Source of the DNA: CAWBKV01 sp041946675
Lineage (GTDB): Archaea > Halobacteriota > Methanosarcinia > Methanotrichales > Methanotrichaceae
Length of the DNA stretch: 15,096 nt
Assembly: GCA_041946675.1 (NCBI GenBank)
Contig: JBHGAU010000063.1
Location: forward strand, 1-15,096
Direction of reading: 5' to 3'
Shown here: positions 1 through 7,036 of the stretch, piece by piece
Position numbering within the stretch: position 1 is the first letter of the stretch
Layout of the letters: each line of letters opens with the position of its first letter
The notes under the pieces: model-generated
Database searches by the model: none
What the model was told of the DNA's origin: nothing
Seen by the model: the letters and a program-made list of their open reading frames with translations, nothing else
Made by a program: the position numbers and the translations under genes

Positions 1-653
1 ACGGCATGAAAGAGTATGGCTGAAATGACGCTTTTTCCAGTGTTGTTATAGAGCCAGACGATCAGAATCCGGAAACTAACGGCCAGTATAACTCCTCCCC
101 ATATGATCAATCCCAGGCTCTGGCCAATTGAAATCTCCGACGGGAAATGCCATGCCCCATGGATCAACCCAATAATGAGACTGGCTGTCAGTGCGGTGTA
201 CCGGGCTTGCATAGGATCTGTGACATATCCCGTATAGCCAAGCTCTTCACCTGCAGCGGCAAAAAAGTATGCAATAAATAGAAGCGGTGTCAGAAGGGGC
301 GGGCTCCAAACAGTTGGGACCGGTAGCTCGACGAGACGCATTATCACGTAGGTCAGCACGTAGATAAACGGCATCAAGAAAAAGACGGGAACATACCAGA
401 CTTTTTTCTTGATCCTCTTATAATCGAAGGCTCTTTTCAGCAGATTCTTTACGCTCCCAAATCCCTCTTCCCGGTACACAAGGATGGATGCCGCTACCAT
501 TGGCATAAAAGTGGCCACAATGTCTGTCACGGGAAGATTATCCACGGGAATGTGCACCGGATGGATGACATTGAGCACCCAAAGCGGAGCAGAAAGAGCA
601 TAAACCAATATAAAGAATAGAAGTGGTGACCTTTTTGATTTGCTGTTGTTCAC
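1..653 (-). CDS. CPBP-family (CAAX protease/bacteriocin-processing-like) membrane protease, C-terminus cut by window edge
   Basis: The minus strand is open from a GTG at 653 to the window edge (217 codons visible). Several hydrophobic segments indicate a multi-pass membrane protein. Three CPBP-type motifs are visible: a Glu-Glu pair at residues 136-137 (EELGYTGY), HGAWHFP at 165-171, and NNTGKSVISAILFHA at the truncated end (about 203-217). Known members are intramembrane metal-dependent proteases, or inactive relatives, that use these Glu and His residues. The usual first motif is EExxxR; here the Arg position is Thr141, so activity is uncertain. A GGAG lies about 10 bases upstream of the GTG, supporting this start. 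No related gene is adjacent, and its substrate is unknown. Confidence 0.85.
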   Translation of the reverse strand, partial: MNNSKSKRSPLLFFILVYALSAPLWVLNVIHPVHIPVDNLPVTDIVATFMPMVAASILVYREEGFGSVKNLLKRAFDYKRIKKKVWYVPVFFLMPFIYVLTYVIMRLVELPVPTVWSPPLLTPLLFIAYFFAAAGEELGYTGYVTDPMQARYTALTASLIIGLIHGAWHFPSEISIGQSLGLIIWGGVILAVSFRILIVWLYNNTGKSVISAILFHA

Positions 654-689
654 GGCTTGCAATCTCCTTGGAGGATTAAAATTAGTTTT

Positions 690-743
690 GATTGTATAAA
701 TCTCTTTTGAGCTGCGCTTATTGCTTTCCCCAACAAGCAATAA
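690..743 (-). promoter_or_regulatory. Candidate promoter and operator of the CPBP protease gene
   Basis: Read on the minus strand, a TATA-like TTTATAC lies around 694-700, roughly 40 bases upstream of the GTG at 653. Just upstream of it is a perfect 9-base inverted repeat, TTATTGCTT (718-726) and AAGCAATAA (735-743), with an 8-base spacer. Placement beside the TATA/BRE region is typical of an archaeal regulator site, but no binding protein can be named. Confidence 0.35.
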
Positions 744-1397
744 TGGGATGTAAGGTTTGAGAGAAGTCGCCCTGCTATGCGCATTATCCAGGGTGAGAGA
801 TCTCCCGCAAGGCTTTTTATATGCTGCTTGATGCCTGATCATCCAGATGGTTCCGGCTGATATGATTGTTTAAGCGTTTGAGAACAATCGCGGGGCTATC
901 TTATCGGTTACTAAATTATAGCAAGTATATTTATAAAAAAATTTAAATACCTTAAAGTATAATGCTCATATTTGGAAGAACTTGCAATGGCTTCAAGTCC
1001 TCCCACCTCCTATTATCCAAAAGCCAGCGAAGGGATAAAGCCATATAACACTCTTCTATCCCTTTGCACTCTATTATAGATCTCGGGGTCGATCTCCATC
1101 GAGAAGATATTCAGCAATTTGGATCCATTTGACTTTACTTTACCTTTGAATTGTGGCAGCTTATTTCAAGGCTCTCACCTGATCGTCCTGTGCTGCAATT
1201 ATTCCTTATAGCAGCCATCCTTCATCCAATAGCAAGAATATTTATTCTAATATTGGGCATGTTCTTAATGCATGTTTATTTAATTGAATCTCTTTTCAAA
1301 TTGATCATATATTAAAGCAAAATATCAGCTATTTAGCATTAAAAAGGGATAAGCTATTAATAATCCCGCGTCAGCAATTATCCAAGAAGCTTTAGGA

Positions 1398-1423
1398 CTA
1401 TAATAATATTATAGAATGGGGAG
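1398..1423 (+). promoter_or_regulatory. Inverted repeat and ribosome binding site ahead of the large repeat protein
   Basis: CTATAAT (1398-1404) and ATTATAG (1408-1414) form a perfect 7-base inverted repeat around AAT. It is followed by GGGGAG (1418-1423), which lies 6 bases ahead of the ATG at 1430 and fixes that start. The repeat could be an operator or a small leader hairpin next to the ribosome binding site; the sequence cannot tell which. Confidence 0.5.
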
Positions 1424-1429
1424 ATATAA

Positions 1430-3469
1430 ATGAAAATAGTAGCATTAGCGGTAATTATCGCTTTGTTACTCTCGTCATCAGCCTTTGCGGGAGGCAACAC
1501 AGTCTCGCAAAGCAATAGGCAAACCGCCTCTGGAACAGGCACTGTTATTGAACAGAGCGCCGTTAACATTGGCGTGGCTGTCGGCGAAGGTAACACACTC
1601 ATACAGAATAATGATGAAATTGCATCAGTAGATAATGATGGGCGTGCTGATGCACGTGGTATAGGTAAGACTGGTGATTCGGGATTTATTGGAACCGAAG
1701 CAGGCGCAGGAACGATTTTTCAGCTGAGCGATATTCTGATAAGGCAGGCCCAGGCAAACCTTGGTCTCCAGATAGGCATTAATAATCTGATGACCCAGAA
1801 AAACAAGGCACGTGCTGATGTTGATAATAATGCCGTGGCCAATGCGGTGGCAAAGGCGAAAAATGTGGAGAACGTAGAAACGCATCAAGCCGCCTCCGAT
1901 GTAGCATCCGCTATATCTGATGCCGAATTGGGCTTCATAGCCGTAGCCCAGAAGCAGGCCAACCTCGGCCTGCAGCTCGGGAACAAAAATACAATGACCC
2001 AGAAGAATCACGCCGATGCAGAGATCGCGAATATTGCTGAGGCCAGAGCTTCTGGCAAGGCAAAAAACGGAATTGATGTTGATTTCGAAGGAGATAGCGA
2101 TGGCACTGCGGATCAAAGTGCCGTAGCAGGCACATTAGCTACATCTATAGCTGTTTTGATCGATGCTGGAGTAACCCAGAAGCAGGATAACCTTGGCGTT
2201 CAGGTCGGCGATAAGAACGACATGAAGCAGAAGAACAAAGCCGATGCTGAAATTGAGAACATGGCCGTTGCCGAGGCTAAGGCAACAGCAGAAAATGCCG
2301 TTGATGTCGATCAAATCGCCACAGAAACTGCGAATGGACAAAATGCCCAGGCAGATGCCTCGAATAAAGCCAAAATTGATCAGACTGCCCGTGCTGGTGC
2401 CGCAGCAACAACGACTGCCGAATTAAATCATGTGATAATTGAGCAGTCTCAGACAAATCTTGGCATCCAGGTCGGCGATAAGAACGATATGGTGCAGAAG
2501 AACAAGGCCGATGTTGAAATTGAGAATGTGGCCGTTGCTGAGGCTATGGCAACAGCAGAAAATGTCGTGGATGTCGATCAGACTGCCGGGGCAACTGCGG
2601 ACGGACGTAAGGCTGAAGCAGATGCATCGAACAAGGCCAATATCGCCCAGGAATCCATTGTCACCACGGCGGTAGACGCGACTGCCAAATTAAATCAGGT
2701 GATGGTTGAGCAGTCTCAGGCTAACCTTGGCATTCAGGCCGGAAACAAGAACAGCATGGAGCAGAATAATAAGGCCGATGCTGAGGATGAAAATGCAGCA
2801 ATTGGCAATTCCAAGACAGCGGCGGAAAATACTGCAGATGTCGATCAGAACGCTATAGCCGCTGCAATTGGGCGCAATGAAGTGGCGGATGTGTCGAACA
2901 AGGCTAATATCGACGAGACGGCCCTTGCCGATACCGCAGCAACAACGACTGCTAAATTAAATCATGTGGCAATTGAGCAGTCTCAGACAAATCTCGGCAT
3001 CCAGGTCGGCGATAAGAACGATATGGAGCAGAACAATAAGGCTGATGCCGAGGTTGAGAACGAGGCATTGGGCCGGGCAAAAGCGCTACCTTCGAATGAT
3101 CAGGATATCACCGACAACGGTAAGTCAATAGTATTGGATACTGAGGATGTGAGGGCATCCGGCAAAGCAAAGCTGAATCATATGGCGATAACGCAAAATC
3201 AGAGGAACATCGGTGTCCAGGTCGGCGATGTTAACTACATGGTGCAGAGGAACAAAGCCCAGGCAGAGATAGAGCAGAGATGCTCCAATGATCTGTGTAG
3301 ATTGACCGATATCTCTTTGGATCAAACAGAGTCGAATCTTGGAGCGCAGATAGGCACTATGGGATTCACTCAGTGGAATAGAATCAACGAGGAGCCAATG
3401 CGGAGCGATATACACATCTCAACAGCCCAGACGAATGCCCTGGTGGAGGTATACTATCCGGAGCCGTAG
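1430..3469 (+). CDS. Secreted Asn/Gln-rich curlin-like repeat protein, candidate major subunit of an archaeal amyloid fibre
   Basis: This 679-residue protein begins with a classic signal peptide (cleavage likely after AFA, residue 20). The mature part has eight full copies and one degenerate copy of a unit like QSQTNLGIQVGDKNDMVQKN, starting near residues 40, 104, 172, 248, 337, 426, 515, 587 and 630. The core Q-x-G-x-x-N-x-M-x-Q closely resembles the curlin repeat Q-x-G-x-x-N-x-A-x3-Q. Alternating Gln/Asn/Gly positions fit a strand-turn-strand unit with stacked amide ladders. Four copies are spaced exactly 89 residues apart; the spacers are Ala/Asp/Thr-rich. The only cysteines form a C-x4-C pair near residue 620. 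About 70 Asn are present but no N-x-S/T sequon. There is no membrane anchor. A GGGGAG supports the start. The fibre role is inferred; a non-amyloid beta-solenoid or an ice-binding-type surface protein are alternatives. Confidence 0.85.
   Translation: MKIVALAVIIALLLSSSAFAGGNTVSQSNRQTASGTGTVIEQSAVNIGVAVGEGNTLIQNNDEIASVDNDGRADARGIGKTGDSGFIGTEAGAGTIFQLSDILIRQAQANLGLQIGINNLMTQKNKARADVDNNAVANAVAKAKNVENVETHQAASDVASAISDAELGFIAVAQKQANLGLQLGNKNTMTQKNHADAEIANIAEARASGKAKNGIDVDFEGDSDGTADQSAVAGTLATSIAVLIDAGVTQKQDNLGVQVGDKNDMKQKNKADAEIENMAVAEAKATAENAVDVDQIATETANGQNAQADASNKAKIDQTARAGAAATTTAELNHVIIEQSQTNLGIQVGDKNDMVQKNKADVEIENVAVAEAMATAENVVDVDQTAGATADGRKAEADASNKANIAQESIVTTAVDATAKLNQVMVEQSQANLGIQAGNKNSMEQNNKADAEDENAAIGNSKTAAENTADVDQNAIAAAIGRNEVADVSNKANIDETALADTAATTTAKLNHVAIEQSQTNLGIQVGDKNDMEQNNKADAEVENEALGRAKALPSNDQDITDNGKSIVLDTEDVRASGKAKLNHMAITQNQRNIGVQVGDVNYMVQRNKAQAEIEQRCSNDLCRLTDISLDQTESNLGAQIGTMGFTQWNRINEEPMRSDIHISTAQTNALVEVYYPEP
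2171..3061 (+). repeat. Tandem 267-bp repeats inside the large curlin-like gene
   Basis: Units starting at 2171, 2438, 2705 and 2972 are each 267 bases (89 codons) apart, and the last is incomplete. Long stretches are nearly identical at DNA level. The units at 2171 and 2438 match best after the core motif. The units at 2438 and 2972 match best before and through it. This mosaic suggests duplication plus gene conversion or slippage. Confidence 0.9.
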
Positions 3470-3546
3470 GCGGTCTTGCGGAAGTTGAAATGTGTAAGAA
3501 AAGCGAAGGAGACAAATCAATTGATTAAGATCAAGAGGTATTAAAG

Positions 3547-4380
3547 ATGAAATATATATTAGCTACTATATTAGCAATGGTGGCTTTGATAGCGTTGGCC
3601 TCTGCGGCTAGCTCTGGCGGTACCAGAGAGGATGGAGTCAATCATATCATGCAGGGCAATGAGGCGCATTCGGATGGAGACTTTGTTCCGGGAACGATTT
3701 TTCAAGAGCAGTCCAACTCTCTGATTGTGATCGGACGCGATAATACAATAGATCAAAGCAATTACGCATACGCTATTACCTATACCGATAGCGCTTCAAT
3801 ACTCCAGAGGCAAAGAAATCTGGCAGTCCTGCTAGGCGATTCAAATACACTGGCTCAGAGTAACCATGCCAGGGCCGTAAATTATGGAAGTGATTGTGCT
3901 ATCGCTCAGATTCAGAATAGCATAGCTATAGTAGTGGGCTCAAATAATGAGATGTCGCAGGACAATGATGCAGATGCTGAGATTGTTGGAGGAGAGGATA
4001 ACGCCATAGCCCAGGAGCAGAGCAACATCGGGATACAGTTGGGCAAATTCAATAAAATGTACCAGAGGAATGAGGTAGATGCCGGTGAGGGAATATTCGA
4101 TTATCCGGGCTCCTACTTCCAGCAGCATCAGACGAACTTGGGCATAGAGGTCGGGGATGGAACTGAGATCTCTGGAAGCGATTTGAACCAGGATAATTAT
4201 GCAGGGGCATGGGATTACTCCGATAATAACCAGGTATCTCAGACCGGGATCAACATTGCGCTCCTGATAGGAGCCCAGCACTCAATCCAGAACAATAACC
4301 AAGATGTTAAAACCTATCAAGAAGGCAGCATAATCAACCAGAACGCCGCCAACCTCAACCTGCTAGTAGGCATTGTGTGA
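3547..4380 (+). CDS. Secreted curlin-like repeat protein, smaller partner (candidate minor subunit or nucleator)
   Basis: This 277-residue protein has a signal peptide ending at ASA (residue 20). Its mature part is made almost only of repeats of the type QEQSNIGIQLGKFNKMYQRN, starting near residues 52, 86, 119, 154, 191, 229 and 262; the last is a half unit. The period is 33-39 residues, far more compact than in the preceding protein, and close to the unit itself. It shares the G-T-I-F-Q lead-in with the large protein. It has about 30 Asn and no N-x-S/T sequon, and a single Cys (residue 117). GAGGT at 3535-3539 lies 7 bases before the ATG. The gap to the upstream gene is 77 bases, so co-transcription is likely. 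By analogy with the CsgA/CsgB pairing it may nucleate or cap fibres; this is inference only. Confidence 0.85.
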   Translation: MKYILATILAMVALIALASAASSGGTREDGVNHIMQGNEAHSDGDFVPGTIFQEQSNSLIVIGRDNTIDQSNYAYAITYTDSASILQRQRNLAVLLGDSNTLAQSNHARAVNYGSDCAIAQIQNSIAIVVGSNNEMSQDNDADAEIVGGEDNAIAQEQSNIGIQLGKFNKMYQRNEVDAGEGIFDYPGSYFQQHQTNLGIEVGDGTEISGSDLNQDNYAGAWDYSDNNQVSQTGINIALLIGAQHSIQNNNQDVKTYQEGSIINQNAANLNLLVGIV

Positions 4381-4400
4381 TAATGTGAGTAAAATCAGTA

Positions 4401-4427
4401 AGGGAAGGCTGAACACCTTCTCTTTTT
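4401..4427 (+). terminator. Hairpin plus T-tract between the repeat-protein genes and the accessory genes
   Basis: AGGGAAGG (4401-4408) can pair with CCTTCTCT (4416-4423) around a 7-base loop. This gives 8 pairs including one G-T, and a run of T (4423-4427) and further T-rich DNA follow. Archaeal termination depends mainly on U-tracts, so this could be a partial terminator that lowers expression of the downstream genes. Confidence 0.5.
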
Positions 4428-4452
4428 GATTTATCTTTAAGGAATGGTAGAG

Positions 4453-5115
4453 ATGACCAATATCAAGGCGGGCCTAATATTTCTGGCTGTTCTGCTTGCA
4501 GGGCTGCAATCATTTGAGGGTATCGCAGCCTCTGCCACGTGGGATAATACACAAATCTGGAATGCGCTGGTGTATGGAGAACATGATTTGAGCCTCTCCA
4601 CCAGTATGGAGAATAGCATAACAATAGAGGACGGCAGCATTTCCAAGGATGTTCTGACCAGCTTGAATGCAATTAATGCAGATCAAGTTCAGCTTAAGAG
4701 CGTATCGATTTTGACGACGACCGATGGAAGCCACATATCCACCATACAGAACAGCATAAGTCAGACATACAACTTGCCCAGGGAATATGCTCTGATTATA
4801 TCCAACCTGGAGGAGATATCGGGATTTCCTGAAAATCCTGTCAGCTACATGTCAGGCCAAACCAGCATAATTGATGCCAATACCGGAGTCACTTTGGCCA
4901 CTTTTTTATCGAGCAGCCAAGATAATCAGATAAAACAGATCATAAACGCCATTCTGGCCGATGCAGGCTTGGGAGTGACGATCGATGACTTACAGGGCTT
5001 GAAGGGATCAGTCCAATACAGCACAGAGCTCACGGATACCAATAACGGAATCACGGCATCATGGGGAGAGGCGAAAAATTTGCCCGTACAAATGATCCAA
5101 AGTGAACAGACATGA
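4453..5115 (+). CDS. Secreted protein of unknown function, third gene of the curli-like locus
   Basis: I do not recognise this protein. Translation from 4453 gives 220 residues with a signal peptide (hydrophobic core from about residue 6, likely cleavage near GIAAS-A). The mature part is Ser/Thr/Asn-rich with alternating beta-like segments and no cysteine, transmembrane anchor or N-glycosylation sequon. An ATG at 4444 is in frame, but TAAGGA (4438-4443) abuts it directly while lying 9 bases ahead of the ATG at 4453, so I prefer 4453. The stop overlaps the next start by four bases (ATGA at 5112), indicating translational coupling. Its position after two amyloid-like genes suggests an assembly, capping or anchoring role, which is inference. 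Confidence 0.75.
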   Translation: MTNIKAGLIFLAVLLAGLQSFEGIAASATWDNTQIWNALVYGEHDLSLSTSMENSITIEDGSISKDVLTSLNAINADQVQLKSVSILTTTDGSHISTIQNSISQTYNLPREYALIISNLEEISGFPENPVSYMSGQTSIIDANTGVTLATFLSSSQDNQIKQIINAILADAGLGVTIDDLQGLKGSVQYSTELTDTNNGITASWGEAKNLPVQMIQSEQT

Positions 5116-6005
5116 AGATATGCCTGCCCTTGATGGTAATTCTTCTCATCGGATCAGCCTCGGCAGACGTGCAAATGTCAAATACATATTATACAGAGGG
5201 AGCGATCGTTCAAAACGATGTTTTTTTACATAACATAGATTACACAAACCATGTAGAAATCTTTCCAGGTTCACTATTCGTAGATGGCAGCGGGATCAAC
5301 TCGCCCGGGTCCAGTGATGGGAGATTTACCGATAATACATTCGTAGGAAGCCATGCCGGTCCAATATCAGCAAACCTTGGCATTTCAGCCGAAAGTCTAA
5401 GCTATGCAAAAGGCCTATCGGCTAATCTTGGGGATGGCGAAGTGGGCTATTCTTATACTCTCAATTCGGGGGTAGAAGATGCCGGCTTTTCCAATAGGGT
5501 TACAGAAATGAGAGAGCATCTTTTGTCTTTACACAACAGCTATTCGGCCAGATTCAATGTCACACAGGATGATGTTTCATTTGAGGGCCATGGGAATAGG
5601 TTTTCATTTGAGGATCTGGATAGCATCTTCCGTTATAACCTCTATGTAAGCCATAATGGAAGATGGGTGGATACTGATGCATATCTGAGTGCAATGAAGA
5701 TTAAGCAGGCCGATGTAACGCCTGTGGTCTATATGTGGAATACGAGCATCGGTAACAAGGAGTCCGATAGCACAAACCACCACTTTGATATGGCATTTGT
5801 GGCCGGGGATAGAACAATAGATGCTATGATCAGAGGCACCAACTCAAACGGGCTTGAGCTCACCGTACCTGTAAGCGGCATCCCGTGGCATGTAGATCCC
5901 ATACCTGCTGTTTCAGGTTCCAACAATGCAGAAACCCTGAACGATCTGATAAAGCTGATCCGGCAAGGGATAGTTAATTCGGGACATGTAGATTGGACGC
6001 TTTAG
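5112..6005 (+). CDS. Secreted protein of unknown function, fourth gene of the curli-like locus
   Basis: This 297-residue protein is not one I recognise. It has a clear signal peptide (cleavage after SASA, residue 19). The mature part is rich in Gly, Ser, Asn and aromatics. It contains GISAESLSYAKGLSANLGDG and a later VTPVVYMWNTSIG segment, suggesting a beta-rich extracellular domain. After the signal peptide there is no cysteine and no C-terminal anchor. Two N-x-S/T sequons are visible (N-V-T, N-T-S). Its ATG overlaps the stop of the upstream gene by four bases, so the two are almost certainly co-translated and may act together. Function in the fibre locus is inferred from context only. Confidence 0.8.
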   Translation: MKICLPLMVILLIGSASADVQMSNTYYTEGAIVQNDVFLHNIDYTNHVEIFPGSLFVDGSGINSPGSSDGRFTDNTFVGSHAGPISANLGISAESLSYAKGLSANLGDGEVGYSYTLNSGVEDAGFSNRVTEMREHLLSLHNSYSARFNVTQDDVSFEGHGNRFSFEDLDSIFRYNLYVSHNGRWVDTDAYLSAMKIKQADVTPVVYMWNTSIGNKESDSTNHHFDMAFVAGDRTIDAMIRGTNSNGLELTVPVSGIPWHVDPIPAVSGSNNAETLNDLIKLIRQGIVNSGHVDWTL

Positions 6006-6133
6006 CTATGAGTTAAATTAAAATATTAGTCTGATAAAGCGATGTATAGAGTAATTGAAGGATAAAGGGATAAGTGAGAGCATAGCGGATGTGGGGAGGG
6101 AAAGATCTTAATCTAGCGCCGCGGGAAGCCCAA

Positions 6134-7036
6134 ATGCAATCCATAACTTCTTTGATATATTTACTATTGATACTAGCATTAATATGGACGTGCGCAAGCG
6201 CTAGAGTCGGGTATGACATCAATGTTGTCGTCAATGATTCCGATTCAAGCTCAAGCTGGAGCAAAAGTTTGACTACAGTAGCCCTGGCCTTTAATGCGGA
6301 GAGCCAGTGTACAGGCACAGGGAATTTCTCGAAATATGTGGATGTTTCCAACTTTGCCGGTTTGAGCCTGAAGGAGACTGAACATTCGAAGCAGGGACGG
6401 CTAATCTATAGCAACACATTAAGCATAGACAGCAGGGTAAGGTATGTCTACATAGATGAGATGGTAAGTAAAAATTCGATGCTATATGAAGCGGATATAA
6501 ATGCATCAATGCCTACGGCCCTGTATAATAGAGATGATCTTTATTATCGCGGCAGCGGCATGGATATCAAAAGCGCATATATAAATAATAATGATAAAAT
6601 GTTTACCCGCCTTTCCGGGAATCTGCTGACACGATCGGTAAAATTCGGTGGCATATTCAATGAAGAGAGAGTTTTGGCCAGCATAGCCCCTGGATCTGTG
6701 GATGTACATGACCTGGAGAATAGGACCTTTGCGTTCGCCCTGACATCCTCCTCAGACCGATCCACTGGACTCCGGTTTGTTTCTGGAGATGAGTTCATCG
6801 ATCAGAATTATGTGGGAAGATTCCAGTTAAATACTAAATTGCTTAAAGGGAGCAATTTCATATTTTTAAATGACACAGTGAGTCCTCCAGTATTATTGCC
6901 CTGCTGTGTAGATGATTGGGAGAGCATTCCGTCCTATAACATGTCGTCCAGTAACACGCCGTCCTACGACCAGGATAGCCCTGAAAAGGGGATAAAGGAA
7001 ATCTCCAATTGCACATGTTCTAAAGTAGTGATATAG
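6134..7036 (+). CDS. Secreted, sequon-rich protein of unknown function, fifth gene of the curli-like locus
   Basis: I do not recognise this protein. From the ATG at 6134 it has 300 residues with a signal peptide ending near CASA (residue 23). An upstream in-frame ATG at 6089 would add 15 residues (MWGGKDLNLAPREAQ) ahead of the hydrophobic core and spoil the signal peptide, so 6134 is preferred although its ribosome binding site is weak. The mature protein has about seven N-x-S/T sequons (including N-D-S, N-F-S, N-A-S, N-R-T and N-C-T), typical of a glycosylated archaeal surface protein. It ends in a Cys-containing tail (CC, then C-T-C). The 5' gap of 128 bases contains an AT-rich stretch (6014-6027), so it may have its own promoter. 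The next gene starts directly after its TAG. Confidence 0.75.
   Translation: MQSITSLIYLLLILALIWTCASARVGYDINVVVNDSDSSSSWSKSLTTVALAFNAESQCTGTGNFSKYVDVSNFAGLSLKETEHSKQGRLIYSNTLSIDSRVRYVYIDEMVSKNSMLYEADINASMPTALYNRDDLYYRGSGMDIKSAYINNNDKMFTRLSGNLLTRSVKFGGIFNEERVLASIAPGSVDVHDLENRTFAFALTSSSDRSTGLRFVSGDEFIDQNYVGRFQLNTKLLKGSNFIFLNDTVSPPVLLPCCVDDWESIPSYNMSSSNTPSYDQDSPEKGIKEISNCTCSKVVI

Larger units (their letters stand above)
654..1429. other. 776-base non-coding region upstream of the curli-like operon
   Basis: I see no convincing gene here on either strand. The only short reading frame near a TATA-like element is a 28-codon ATG frame at 962, which has no ribosome binding site. The region holds AT-rich promoter-like stretches (TTTTTATATGC near 815; TATATTTATAAAA near 928; CATATATTAAAGC near 1306). 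It also holds an inverted repeat at 1030-1037/1057-1064 (AAGGGATA/TATCCCTT, extendable outward by a G-T and a C-G pair). The length and inverted repeats suggest regulatory DNA or a long leader for the gene at 1430. Confidence 0.5.

Noticed and set aside
962..1048. A 28-codon ATG frame some 30 bases downstream of an AT-rich TATA-like stretch, possibly leaderless.
   Set aside because: No ribosome binding site, no recognisable sequence, and short frames like this are expected by chance.
1625..2341. Long open frames on the strand opposite the repeat gene (163 and 68 codons).
   Set aside because: They are shadows of the repetitive coding sequence on the plus strand, with no signals of their own.
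1430..3469. Possible CRISPR-like or mobile-element repeat because of regular repeated DNA.
   Set aside because: Repeats are in frame within one protein, spaced 267 bases, and conserved at the protein level; they are coding tandem duplications.
6089..6133. Upstream extension of the fifth secreted protein (MWGGKDLNLAPREAQ), reminiscent of peptides obtained by reading a tRNA gene antisense; possible tRNA remnant or attachment site.
   Set aside because: On the minus strand I could not form a T-arm or acceptor stem with proper pairing, and no CCA-like end fits; kept only as a reason to prefer the ATG at 6134.
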